Made by a program: the position numbers and the translations under genes. This document shows, piece by piece, positions 10,418 through 20,419 of a stretch of DNA of 63,400 nt. Below the pieces are notes generated by a model. It did not search any database and had not been told where the DNA came from. It saw only the letters and a program-made list of their open reading frames with translations. The first letter of the stretch is position 1; each line of letters starts with the position of its first letter. Origin of the DNA: Altimarinus sp964500515 (GTDB taxonomy: Bacteria; Patescibacteriota; Gracilibacteria; BD1-5; UBA6164); the NCBI GenBank assembly GCA_964500515.1, contig CAZCNE010000006.1, positions 1 through 63,400 on the forward strand, read 5' to 3'.

Positions 10418-11788
10418 ATGCAAGATAAATTAGAACTACTTATGCCAGCAGGGAATTTAGAAAAATTGAAATTTGCTTTTGCTTACTGAGCTGATGCGGT
10501 TTATGTTTGAATTCCTATGTTTTCACTTCGTGCAAGAACAAACGAATTTACATTAGAATGACTTAAAGAAGCCGTAAATTATACAAGAAAATTATCATGA
10601 AATAAAAAAATATATTTTACAGCAAATATTTATGCACATAATTTAAAAATAGAACCTTTTTTAAAACAATTTGAAAAAATGCAAAAATTAAAGCCAGATG
10701 CATTTATTATGGCTGATCCATGACTTATAAATATAATTAGAAAAAAATATCCTGATCTTATAATTCATCTTTCTGTTCAAGCAAACAACACAAACTGGGC
10801 TCAAGTAGAATTTTGGAAAAATATTTGAATAAAAAGAATTATATTAAGTCGTGAAATAAGTATAAAAGAAATAAAAGAAATTCATGAAAAAGTTCCAGAT
10901 ATAGAACTAGAAGCATTTGTTCATGGCGCAATTTGTATGGCATATAGTTGAAGATGTCTTATATCAAATTACTTATCAAATCGTGATTCCAATCAATGAA
11001 CTTGTAGTCATTCTTGTCGTTGGCAATACAAAGTTTTTAAAAATGATTTAGATGAAAATGCTTTGGAAACTGCTACAGGAAGAGTTAAAGATTATAAAGA
11101 ATTAACTTGAAATTATTATCTTGAAGAAAAAGAAAGAAGGGGAGAGTTGATGGAAATAGACGAAGACGAATACTGAACTTATCTTATGAATTCTCGAGAC
11201 TTAATGGCTATAGATTACATAAAAGAGCTTAAAGATGCATGAATTATTAGCTTCAAAGTTGAATGAAGAAATAAAACAGTAAATTATTTAGCTTCAACTT
11301 GAATTGCTTATGGAAAAGCCATAAGATCAGTTGAAAAATGAAAAGATTATGATTCAAAAAAACTTTCAGAAGAACTATTTTCAATTGCAAATAGGGGATA
11401 TATACCGTGATTTTTAGCCTGAAATCCGTGAAAAAATGCTCAATTTTATGAAAAAAATTGAACTTTTTGAACAAAAGTGTTTTGTTGAATAGTTAGATGA
11501 TATGACAATAAAAATAAATTAGCTAGAATTGAAGTTAAAAACAAATTTGATAAATGAGATAAAATTGAATTTTTAAGTCCAAATTGAAATTTTACTGAAA
11601 AAGTCAATGATATTTATAAAATTGATATAATAAATCATAGCACTTGAAAAAAAATCAAATTATGGGAAAATTTTGATAAAAAAATTGTTAGTGAAGAAAA
11701 ATCAGCTCATTGATGAGGATATGAAGTTTGGATAAATTGTAGTAAAAATCCTTGAGAATTTGCAATTATAAGAAAAAATTTAAATTAA
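10418..11788 (+). CDS. trhP: U32 peptidase-family tRNA hydroxylation protein TrhP (YegQ-like)
   Basis: TrhP supports prephenate-dependent 5-hydroxylation of uridine-34 in tRNA. The 456-residue protein has the U32 N-terminal sequence ELLMPAGNLEKLKFAFAYGA, ALxR-type SLRARTNEFT, and the cysteine cluster AYSGRCLISNYLSNRDSNQG followed by TCSHSCRW, then GTYLMNSRDLMAID and FKVEGRNKT, all aligning with YegQ/TrhP of enterobacteria from memory. The arginine in NSRDL is a CGA codon, at a position that is Lys or Arg in relatives, useful evidence on the genetic code. It is a single gene; its stop overlaps the stop of the convergent membrane protein. Confidence 0.92.
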
Positions 11789-12381
11789 GAATTTTCTTCT
11801 GCGTCTTCTTTTTCTTTTTTTATTGCATATTTAATTTCATTTATGATATAAATTATTAAACTCAAAAATAACCAAAGAAAAAGTCTAAATAAAATTAAAA
11901 AATATAAAAAATATATTGCATATATAGGATTTAATCTAAAATGACTAATTATAATTGATTTAGTTGAAAAATAAACAAAAAAATCTTTTAGAAAAGAAAT
12001 TTCTCAATAAGAATGTGCATAAATATAAGAAAATAATGAAATGAAAAAAACAGGAAAAATAAGTCAAAATATAAATGATATCAATAAATTATTTCTCACT
12101 TTAAACGAAATATAATCTGTTACAAGCAAAACAAATCATAAAATTGGTATAAAAACAGATATAAACGATAAAATAAATGAATGATTTACAATCAAAAAAG
12201 AAGTTTTATCTCAAACACTCGCTAATAATCTAATATGAAGATTTATTAAAATAAAAAATAAAAATCAAATAATAAATCAAAAATAAAATCTATGCAATTT
12301 TTCAACTCAAAATACAATAAAAATTAATCCTGATAAAACTGATAATACAATGATAAAATAATCAATATTTGTTAAAAGCAT
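11785..12381 (-). CDS. Polytopic membrane protein of unknown function
   Basis: A 198-residue protein with about five or six hydrophobic segments: near residues 5-22, 32-46, 62-90, 102-122, 135-150 and 155-180. The C-terminus is charged and acidic (KKEKEDAEENS), probably cytoplasmic. I find no family motif. It stands alone: convergent with trhP (stops overlap by 4 nt) and separated from pilT-fau by a 441-nt non-coding gap. Confidence 0.7.
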
Positions 12382-12684
12382 AAATTATTAAAATAAAAAA
12401 TAACTTATATTTTTATTTTAAATATTAATTAATAAAATGCAAAAAACTTTGTAAAATTCTAAAAATATTTTGAAGGGAATAAGTAATTAAATTTACATAT
12501 ACTTAACATAATATAACTTATGTTAAGTATGTTATATAAAATATCACTATATACTTAATTTTATTGATTATAAATTTTATTTATATTTAAAAAAATTTTT
12601 ATATAATGAATAAATTATTTATTTTAAACTTTTAAAATATATTTTTTGATTTCATGTTATTTGACATAATTAGTTTTTATATAT
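12382..12684. other. Non-coding AT-rich gap
   Basis: No open reading frame of note and no tRNA is visible. It holds one strong inverted repeat (12500-12529) and, at its right end, the -35 of the candidate small-RNA promoter. Confidence 0.6.
12500..12529. repeat. Perfect 12-bp inverted repeat
   Basis: TACTTAACATAA (12500-12511) and TTATGTTAAGTA (12518-12529) flank a 6-nt spacer; outward pairing continues for two or three bases. No T-run follows on either strand, so it does not look like an ordinary terminator. It could be an operator-like dyad or an RNA hairpin. Confidence 0.7.
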
Positions 12685-12690
12685 TAAAAT
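12661..12690 (+). promoter_or_regulatory. Candidate promoter of a short transcript
   Basis: TTGACA at 12661-12666 and TAAAAT at 12685-12690, 18-nt spacer. There is no gene downstream on this strand before the terminator at 12768, so it would drive a short RNA. Confidence 0.45.
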
Positions 12691-12696
12691 AACGTA

Positions 12697-12804
12697 GAAT
12701 AAAAAGCGATAAATTTAAAGAAGATTTATTTAAAAACTTAAATATTTCCTTTTGATACTTAATTAATAAAAATCTTTGAAAACTTATTTCAAAGATTTTT
12801 ATAT
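12697..12804 (+). ncRNA. Candidate small RNA (about 105 nt)
   Basis: The stretch between a consensus-like promoter (12661-12690) and a strong intrinsic terminator (12768-12804) has no coding potential and no gene of its own on this strand. Predicted start near 12697. The terminator can also serve the minus-strand pilT-fau operon, which ends at 12823, so its presence alone does not prove a small RNA; the promoter is the added evidence. Confidence 0.35.
12768..12804. terminator. Strong bidirectional intrinsic terminator
   Basis: A perfect 14-bp stem (AAAAATCTTTGAAA, 12768-12781; TTTCAAAGATTTTT, 12787-12800) with a 5-nt loop. T-rich on the right and A-rich on the left, so it can stop transcription in both directions: pilT-fau on the minus strand and any transcript from the left. 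Confidence 0.88.
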
Positions 12805-12822
12805 TTTTTATCTTTTTATATA

Positions 12823-13365
12823 TTAGCCACTAATAACTTTATCCATATAAACATCATGTGCTTCCATTGGAATTTCATCTGAATTAATTAATTGATAATC
12901 AAAACATATTCATATTTTATAAACTCATGGATTTTTTTCAAAAAATCTATCATAATATCATCATCATCTTCAAATTCTTTTTCAGTCAGTAGAAAATCAT
13001 AATCATGGAGTTATAGCAATATCTATTTTTCAATTATACTGACTTCATAAAAAATCATATTTTCATCTCATTAATTTTGCTTCTTTTATCAATTTTATTA
13101 AAAATGCCTCATTTTTTACGATTTTTGTAACTATAACTTCTTTTCAGATAGAAATAAAATAATTTATCAAATCAAAAGTTTGCACTTCATCCTTAAAAAA
13201 TGAAACATAAACAAAAATTGTTTTTGCGTTTTTTACTTCATCTAAATTTATAATTTTATTAGAGATATTTTTAGATTTTTCTAAAACTAAAGAAAAGTCT
13301 TTATTTTTTATTCTTTCTCTAATTTCATACCTTAATTTAATTTTTCAAAAATTTTGTAACTTCAT
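12823..13365 (-). CDS. 5-formyltetrahydrofolate cyclo-ligase
   Basis: Converts 5-formyl-THF to 5,10-methenyl-THF with ATP hydrolysis, keeping folate available for one-carbon transfer. The 180-residue protein shows the family's C-terminal signature: ITPGLGFSTDGKRIGRGGGYYDRFF, here split as TPGLGFSTDGKR, IGRGGGYYDRF, then KIGICFDYQL and a final AHDVYMDKVI segment. Every glycine in GRGGGYY is a TGA codon. Weak N-terminal conservation is normal for the family. It starts 3 nt after the pilT stop, so the two are co-transcribed although functionally unrelated. Confidence 0.9.
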
Positions 13366-13368
13366 TTT

Positions 13369-14403
13369 TTACTGATTATATCTTAAATTTGATTTATAAA
13401 TATCTTCAGAAATTAATTTATTAGAATAAAGATACTCTAAAAATTTATTCATTGTAATCATTCATTCTTGTGCTCATGTTTCTATTGCTCAATCTATTTG
13501 ATGAGTATTGCCTTTTCTTATCATATTTTGTATTCAAGTATTGTTTACAAGAATTTCTACAGCAAGTACTCTTCCCTCTCATGTTGATTTTTTAAGTAAA
13601 TCTTGCCAAACTACTCAAATCAAAGATTCACTTAATTGCTGTTTTATTTGATCTCGTTCATCACTTGGATACATATCTATTATTCTTGCTACAGTTCTTG
13701 CCGCTCATGAAGTATGAAGAGTTGCAAAAACTAAATTTCAAGTTTCTGCTGCTCTTAAAGCCAATCTAAAAGTTTCTAAATCTCTCATTTCTCAAATCAT
13801 TATTACATCAGATGCTTGTCTAAGAGCATATTTTAATCAATTTTCAAAACTGTCGGTGTTAACTCAAACTTCTCTTTGTTCTATAAGAGATTTTTCATTT
13901 GTATAAACAAATTCTATAGGATCTTCAACTGTTATAATATGTTTTTTTCTTGTTTTATTGATATGACTTAAAAGTGATGCTAATGTTGTAGATTTTCATG
14001 ATCAAACTCATCAAGTGACCAAAACTAATCCATTTCTTCTATTTGCAAAAGATAAAACTGTTTTTGGAATCCCTAAATTTGCAAATTCTGGCAATTCATT
14101 TTTTATAGGTCTTAGTACAAATGTAAATCAATTTTTTTGACTAAATGCATTGACTCTAAATCTTGAATATCATTTCATTTCAATTGAAAAATCTAATTCT
14201 TTATTTTTATAAAGTGCTTCTTTTTGCATATCTGTGAGTGAAACAAGAATTTCTCTATCAAAAGTTTCCTTGTCAATTTTAGGAAAATTTTCAAGATATA
14301 CAATTTCTCAATCTACTTTTAGACTTGGAAAGCTTGCTGTCGGAATAATTATATCAGAGGCATTTCTATTTAATCATTCAAGTAGTATGTCTTGGTAAAT
14401 CAT
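13369..14403 (-). CDS. pilT: Type IV pilus retraction ATPase PilT
   Basis: PilT is the hexameric ATPase at the base of type IV pili that depolymerises the pilus, giving twitching and retraction. At 344 residues it has the standard length. Seen: N-terminal SDIIIPTASFPSLKVDGEI, Walker A LVTGGVGSGKSTTLASLL (its glycines are TGA), the Asp box TVEDPIEFVY, Walker B MIGEMRDLETFRLALRAAET and the His box FATLHTSGAART; AIRNLIRE-like retraction motif is not obvious, the equivalent region reading GIQNMIRKGNTHQ. With PilA and a minor pilin elsewhere in the window, it indicates a working pilus system. Confidence 0.95.
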
Positions 14404-14535
14404 TTTTTAATAATTATTTTTTACTTATTTAAAATAATACCATATTATCTAAATAATTACAACAAATACATATAATAATTTGACTAAAAAAATTTTTTAA
14501 TTAAACTACAAATGTATAAATTTTAAAAAGCACAT

Positions 14536-14597
14536 ATGAGGCTAGCACTACTTAACACCTTAAATTTATCTAATTTTCTACTTTAAGTAGTATTTTT
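14536..14597 (+). promoter_or_regulatory. Leader with 16-codon mini-ORF and first weak terminator
   Basis: ATG at 14536 opens a 16-codon frame ending in TAA at 14584-14586 (starts MRLALLNTLNL). The stop lies inside a hairpin CTACT-TTA-AGTAG (14578-14590) that is followed by seven T (14592-14598). A -10-like TATAAA lies at 14514-14519. An ACTACTT at 14547 could pair with AAGTAGT (14585-14591) as a competing helix. Whether the mini-ORF is translated is unknown. Confidence 0.35.
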
Positions 14598-14610
14598 TTG
14601 TGTAAACTTT

Positions 14611-14651
14611 AATCTTCTACTTAAACTTTTTGTAGAAGATTTTTTATTTTT
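14611..14651 (+). terminator. Terminator in the thrH-thrS leader
   Basis: A 10-bp stem AATCTTCTAC (14611-14620) / GTAGAAGATT (14632-14641) with an 11-nt loop, then a T-run. It lies between divergent genes, 14 nt before the thrH ATG, so the only transcript it can stop in its T-tract direction is one begun in this same gap. That suggests attenuation of thrH-thrS or a short independent RNA. Confidence 0.75.
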
Positions 14652-14664
14652 TAATAATTTTTTT

Positions 14665-15267
14665 ATGAAACAAACTATTTTGTGCCTTGATATGGAATGA
14701 GTTTTAACTCCTGAAATTTGGGAAGAAGTAGCTAAAAAAACGAAAATTGAAGAACTTATGCTTACAACAAAAGATATAGCAAATTATGATGAATTAATGC
14801 AACACAGACAAAAATATCTTGATAAAAATTGACTTACTCTCTCTTTAATTCAAGAAGTTATTAGTACAATAAATCCATTACCTTGAGTTATAGAATTTTT
14901 AGACTGGGCAAGAGAAAATATGCAAGTATTGATATTATCTGATACTTTTGAAGAATTTGCTAAACCTCTTATCAAAAAAATGTTATATCCAACGATATTT
15001 TGTCATAATTTAATTATTGAAAATGATAAAATAACCTGATATAAATTAAGAATTAAAGATCAAAAAACTGAAACAGTAAAAAGGCTTAAAGAATTAAATT
15101 TCAATGTAATTGCAGCCTGAGATTCTTTTAATGATACTGGTATGTTGCAAGAAGCAAATTTTTGAATATTTTTTAAACCTTGAAAAAAAGCAATTGAAGC
15201 TTTTCCAAACATACCAATAGCAAACAATTATGATGAATTAAAAGAATTTATAATAAAAAATATTTAA
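14665..15267 (+). CDS. thrH: ThrH-type phosphoserine phosphatase/homoserine phosphotransferase
   Basis: A HAD-superfamily enzyme. In Pseudomonas, ThrH dephosphorylates phosphoserine and can pass the phosphate to homoserine. The 200-residue protein follows that sequence closely: LCLDMEGVLTPEIWEEVAKK (nucleophile Asp9, with Glu replacing the second Asp of the usual DxD as in ThrH), TTKDIANYDELMQHR, LILSDTFEEFAKPL and AAGDSFNDTGMLQEA. No serine or threonine pathway gene other than thrS is visible nearby. It precedes thrS by 36 nt, probably on the same transcript, behind a leader with terminators. Confidence 0.9.
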
Positions 15268-15303
15268 TATACAAAAATCTATTTACTTTCTAATATTTTA
15301 AAA

Positions 15304-17082
15304 ATGGATAATCAAATAGAAATAAAAAGACACTCTTTAGCTCATGTTTTAGCTGAAGCTGTGGAACAAATTTATGGAAAAGAAAATGTTAAATTAGGTT
15401 TTTGACCTGCAATAGAAAATGGTTTTTACCATGATTTTGATTTGTGAAAAATTAAAATTTCTGATAGTGATTTAAAAGAAATAGAAAAAAAGATGAAAAA
15501 TATAATTTCTCAAAGTCAAAAAATAGAAAAATATGAGTTACCAATTGATGAAGCTACGAATAAATATAAATGAGTAGATGAATATAGATTAGAAAATATA
15601 GAAAAATTGAAAAATCAATGAGAAAATAAAGTTTGTTTTTATAAAAATATTGATCAAAAATGAGAAATAGTTTTTGAAAATTTATGTTCGTGACCTCATG
15701 TAGAAAATACAAATAAACTAGATAAAAATGCTTTTTGTCTTGAAAAAGTAGCATGAGCTTACTGGTTATGAGATGAAAAAAATCCTATGTTAACTCGTAT
15801 TTATGGTTTTGCATTTGAAACTCAAGAAGAACTACAAAATCATCTTAAAATGCTTGAAGAAGCTAAAAAAAGAGATCATAGGATACTTTGAAAAAAATTA
15901 GAATTATTTACTTTTGATGATGATGTATGACCATGACTTCCTTTATGGCTTCCTGCTTGAGCTATAATGACAGAAGAATTAGAGACTCTTGCAAAAAAAA
16001 TGGAAGAAAAATATTGATACCAAAGAGTAAAAACTCCACATATTGCAAAAGATAAACTTTATCTTAAATCTTGACATCTACCATATTATGAAAAAGATAT
16101 GTTTCCTTCTATGGAGTTTGATAATGAAAAATATTATCTAAAAGCTATGAACTGTCCACATCATCATAAATTATATGATGCTATTCCAAAATCATATAAA
16201 GACTTACCAGTGAGGTTTGCAGAATATTGACATTGTTATAGATATGAAGATTCAGGAAGCTTATTTGGTTTAATGAGAGTAAGAAGTATGTGTATGAATG
16301 ATGCACATATTTATTGTAGTGAAGAACAATTTGAAGAAGAATTTATAAAAGTAATTGAAATGTATAAATATTATTTTAATTTGTTTTGAATAGAAAAATA
16401 CGAAATGAGACTTTCAAAACACGACAAGGAAGGTTTATGAAAAAAATATATAAATAATGAAAAGCTATGGATAAAAACAGAAGAACAAGTCAGAAGTGCT
16501 TTATTAAAAAGTTGAGTTCCTTTTGTTGAAGCTGAATGAGAATGAGCATTTTACTGACCAAAAATAGATGTACAAATTTGGTCAGCAATTTGAAGAGAAT
16601 TCACCCTAGCTACAAATCAACTTGATTTTGCTGTACCTTGAAGATTTAACCTTACATACAAAGATAAAAATTGAGAAGATCAAACTCCTATATGTATTCA
16701 TAGAGCTCCTCTTTCAACTCATGAAAGATTTATTGGCTTCTTGATAGAACATTTTGCCTGAGTCTTCCCTCTTTGGTTAGCTCCAAGACAAGTTGTAGTT
16801 ATTCCTGTTTGAACTGATTTTATTGATTATGCTACAAAAATTTATGATGAACTAAAATCTCAGTGAATAAGAGTTTCTCTTGATGAAAGTTGAGATTCTT
16901 TAAATAAAAAAATAAGAAATGCTGAAAAACTTCATATAAATTATATTTTAGTAGTTTGAGCAGAAGAAGAAAAAAATAAAAGTATTTCTGTAAGAAATTA
17001 TAAAACTAAAGAACAAAATGTAGAAAAAGTTGATAATTTTTTAAAAAATATTAAACTTGAAATAAGTGAAAAGAAATTATAA
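15304..17082 (+). CDS. thrS: Threonyl-tRNA synthetase lacking the TGS domain
   Basis: Charges tRNA-Thr. The protein has 592 residues against about 640 in E. coli, because it begins directly at the editing domain (RHSLAHVLAEAVEQIYG) and has no N-terminal TGS domain. The editing-site HSLAH and CSGPH motifs are intact. The catalytic core has MNCPHH, a motif 2 reading RFAEYGHCYRYEDSGSLFG, MNDAHIYC and CIHRAPLSTHERFIGFLIEH; Zn ligands Cys (MNCPHH), His (NDAH) and His (IHRA) are present. A C-terminal anticodon-binding domain starts at LAPRQVVVIPVG. No in-frame start extends it far enough upstream for a TGS domain. Confidence 0.95.
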
Positions 17083-17114
17083 AATTTCCAGCTTTGTATA
17101 ATTTAATAAAAACT

Positions 17115-17828
17115 ATGAAAAAAGTATTTTTAGGTTTTATTGTGCTATTTATGTTGTTTTCTTGCTCTTTTTGAACTGAAACTAAAGAAGAAAAATTAGC
17201 AAAAGAAAAAGAAAAGCAAGAAAAAATCTTGCAAGAAAAATTAAAACAACAAGAACTTGAAAGATTAGCAAAATTTGATTCAAGATTTAAACGGGAAAAA
17301 GAAAAATCTCTTTCTTGATATTTATGTTTTGCTGAAACTTTGGAACATCCATGAACTTGATTAAGTTTAAAGACAAAAAATTGTAAAGAAGAATATTGAT
17401 CGGGATTTACATATTTTAAAATAAAATGAAACTCTATTTATAAACTTGATGAAAAATCAGAAACAAGAATTATAAAAATAATATCAAAAAAAGAAACTGA
17501 CCCAATTCAAATTGCAATTAGTACAAATATAATTTCAAATTTTGAAAATATCCTAGATTTAAAAAATTGTAAATCTGTCAGAGTAAACAAGAAAAATTTT
17601 TTTGTAGATGATGAAAATAAAGAAATTTACATAATTGAACCTACTTGATATTATAAAAACGAATCTGATAAACAAATAAAAAATTCTCCTCAAACAAGTG
17701 TTTGTAATTGATTTTACCCAAATGAAAATAAAATAATTCTTTCTGATATAAAACATAAAACATTTTTTCTTGAAATTATGAAAAATGATTTGATAGATAT
17801 TGATTCAATTAAAATTTTAAATAATTAA
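17115..17828 (+). CDS. Putative lipoprotein of unknown function
   Basis: A 237-residue exported protein. The N-terminus MKKVFLGFIVLFMLFSCSFG is a lipoprotein signal with the lipobox LFSC (Cys17). A Lys/Glu/Gln-rich coiled-coil-like stretch follows (residues 24-65), then a domain with several cysteines (Cys74, Cys94 and others near 158 and 202). I do not recognise the family. It follows thrS by 32 nt and precedes another exported protein by 5 nt. Confidence 0.75.
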
Positions 17829-17833
17829 ATATC

Positions 17834-18757
17834 ATGAAATATAAAAACTTAATTTTGTTTATAATTTTTTTCTTATTTATTGAGATTGCTAATTCAGCAG
17901 ATACACTAGAAGTTTGATGTCTTTGAAGTTCAAATATTTCAGTTTACAATAAAAAATGTAATGATAAATCTTGATTTGAATTATATGAATGTAGAGTAAT
18001 AAATTTATGTAATTCTTGTAATACACCAGAAACAAGAAAATTATATGAAACAGAAGATTATGAAGAAGCTTGAGCTTATTTAGAAAAAAATTCAAGCTCT
18101 AGTAATGCTCTAAAAGCTTTTTATGACACAAAAAATATATACACAGAAAATATGAATTCAATATATAAATGTGCTTTGATTGATATACAAGAAAGATGAA
18201 TAGAATATATTCAAAAAATTATAAGTACAAGCGATAAAACTTGATTGTTACAAAAAAGTATGCAATCAAAAATAAACGAGGAAAGAACTAAAATATTAAA
18301 TAAAAAAAGAGAGATAAGATGTTGATGATTAAAATCAGAAGCTACAAATAATAATAAAGTTATATTGAAAAAAGAAGTTTTAGATCAAGTTAGTTTTGAA
18401 TATTGTAAATACAATTTTTATTTAGATTATTTAAGATCATATTATCAAAATTTAAATAATTTAATGTGAGTTGATTCTGAAAAAAGTAAAAACTCAAAAA
18501 ATTATATTGAAATTCACACTATAAATGAATATTTTGCTGCAGCTCAAAATGAAATTGATAAACAAAATGAAAAAATAGATAAAGTTTTTCCTTTTGCTTT
18601 TTATGCATATAGTGATTATGAAGAGAATTTTATCTTACATCTTTTACTAAATATAATTAAAAGTGATTATATAATTGCAAGAGATTTATTAGCTCAAGTT
18701 TTGTGACCATTAAATCAAGTTTTGTATAAAGTAAAAGATGCAATGAAGGTTTATTAA
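17834..18757 (+). CDS. Secreted cysteine-containing protein of unknown function
   Basis: A 307-residue protein with a cleavable-type signal peptide (residues 1-21, hydrophobic core ILFIIFFLFIEIA, then NSA-D). The mature N-terminus is cysteine-rich (pattern C-L-G...CNDK...ECRVINLCNSCN), suggesting disulfides, and the rest is predicted helical with many Asn, Tyr and Lys. I do not recognise it. It ends the thrH-thrS transcript, just before a bidirectional terminator. Confidence 0.75.
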
Positions 18758-18772
18758 AAATGTTATTTCAAT

Positions 18773-18806
18773 AAAAAAAGCTAGAAAAACCTAGCTTTTT
18801 TTATTT
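18773..18806. terminator. Bidirectional terminator
   Basis: A 12-bp stem AAAAAAAGCTAG (18773-18784) / CTAGCTTTTTTT (18791-18802) with a 6-nt loop, between the convergent exported-protein operon and pilA. T-runs on both strands serve both. Confidence 0.9.
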
Positions 18807-18822
18807 AATTTTAGTTTTGTGT

Positions 18823-19584
18823 TTATGAAGAAGGAAAATCTGTTACAGGATAAGGAATTCATGTTTCATCTCAATCATTTAAAACATCTTTTTCTGTTCA
18901 TCATAGTCAAATCAAGGTTGCCGGACAAGTAGAACTAGCATCAAAACATGATTTTTCATCATAATCTCAAACTATTTTTGTAACATAAGAATCGCTTCAA
19001 TCTTTTCTAATAGTATAAGCCATGTTATAAGCATTTCATGTTAAATTATCTGAAGACCAAGCATGAGAATTTTTATAAACTGCGTATATATATCTTCATA
19101 ATCAATAATCAATCATTTTTCAATTTCAAACTTTTATATCTCAAATTTCTGGATCATATAAATCTTTACTAAGATATTTTTTTTCTAGTTTTTCTTGAGA
19201 TATAGTACCTTTTGCTCATATTTGATTAGAAGAAGTATTAGTTATTTTTCATCATCATTTACAATCACTTATAACTACTGAAGTAATTTCATCTCAATTT
19301 TTTTGAACCTTCAAAGTATTAGTTTTTGAAGCATCATCATCAGCTTTATATCACCAAAGATTTGTGGATCAAGAATAAATATCAGCATTTGGATAATAAT
19401 TTTTATCAGTTTTGTATTGTTGTAGAGCAGTTTCTATAGTAGAAACATCACTTATCTTTCTACCACTTACAGCTTTATCTACAGCTCAACCAAAATTTTG
19501 ATAAGCTACAACTGATATAATTGCTAAAATAGTTATAACAACAAGTAACTCAACCAAAGTAAATCAAAGTTTATTTTTTTTCAT
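18823..19584 (-). CDS. pilA: Type IV pilin
   Basis: A 253-residue pilin subunit. The prepilin leader is short and basic (MKKNKLG), then FTLVELLVVITILAIISVVA, the typical N-terminal helix: the peptidase cleavage-site Gly7 is encoded by TGA, and Glu at mature position 5 is present. The globular domain has few cysteines and a C-terminal pair in SCFDASSTC near residue 220. PilT in this window would retract such a pilus. It has its own terminator downstream and one upstream, so it is probably transcribed alone, as expected for a highly expressed major pilin. No prepilin peptidase is visible here. Confidence 0.92.
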
Positions 19585-19645
19585 TTGATTGTTAATTAAA
19601 TTATAATAACAATTTTATTATAATTATTTTTTTGAAAAAGCAAAA

Positions 19646-19680
19646 AAAATGATAACTTTAAATGAAAAAATTATCATTTT
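19646..19680 (-). terminator. Terminator of the YtxH-like gene
   Basis: AAAATGATAA (19646-19655) and TTATCATTTT (19671-19680) pair over 10 bp. On the minus strand the hairpin is followed by a run of eight T. It lies between the YtxH-like gene and pilA. Confidence 0.75.
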
Positions 19681-19703
19681 AGAAAAATTTTCTTATAAAT
19701 TTA

Positions 19704-20216
19704 TTATTTTTTCTTCAGTTTTGATTTTAAATCTTTGTAAACTGAAGCTAATTTTTCTTTGTATGTGTCTATGTCTTCTTGTTCAAGATTAAAATTCTTT
19801 AAAGATTTATCTAGTTCTACTTTCTTTTCATCATAAAATTTTTCCAATTCTTCAGCAACAACTTCAATATAATCCTTTCATTTTACTTTTAATTCAGCAA
19901 GCATTTTTTCTCATTCTTTTTTATATTTATCAATTATTTTGAAAACATCTTCTTTTTTATTTTTAAAATACTCTTTTGCTTCTTCAGAACTTGCCTTATC
20001 TTTTATATCGCTGAACATATTTTTATGCATTTCTACAAAATTGTCCATCAAAATCTTTGTTGGATCCTTCTTTTCTTCATATGCTTTTTTTAAATCTTTT
20101 TGTAATTCTCTTCCCTTTTTTGAACTATATAATGAAGAAATAGTACTTCAAGCTATATATCAAGCTGTAAGAAAAAATAATTTTTTAAATGTACTCATTT
20201 TACTTTTATTTGCCAT
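19704..20216 (-). CDS. YtxH-domain protein
   Basis: A 170-residue protein with one N-terminal membrane-prone glycine-containing helix (LFFLTAGYIAGSTISSLYSS, about residues 13-32) followed by KKGRELQKDLKK, the layout of YtxH-domain proteins (general-stress membrane-anchored proteins). The rest is a long charged Lys/Glu coiled coil. The exact role of the family is unknown. Single gene, divergent from clpC, with its own terminator. Confidence 0.7.
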
Positions 20217-20419
20217 ACATAATATATTAAAGTATAAAATATCGAAACTTCAATCAAAAATAACTTTTTTACTTTATAAAATTTATAAAATAAAGTATAA
20301 TAATTATAATTATTTTTTTATTAATGCAAAAATTTTTAACAAAAAATAAAACTTTGATTTTACAAAAAATTTTTATATTTTATACTACATTTTAAATATT
20401 TAATTATTATTTACAAAAA

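Noticed and set aside
14404..14664. T-box riboswitch upstream of thrH-thrS
   Set aside because: No AGGGTGGNACCGCG-type antiterminator and not enough room for stem I; only simple hairpins are seen.
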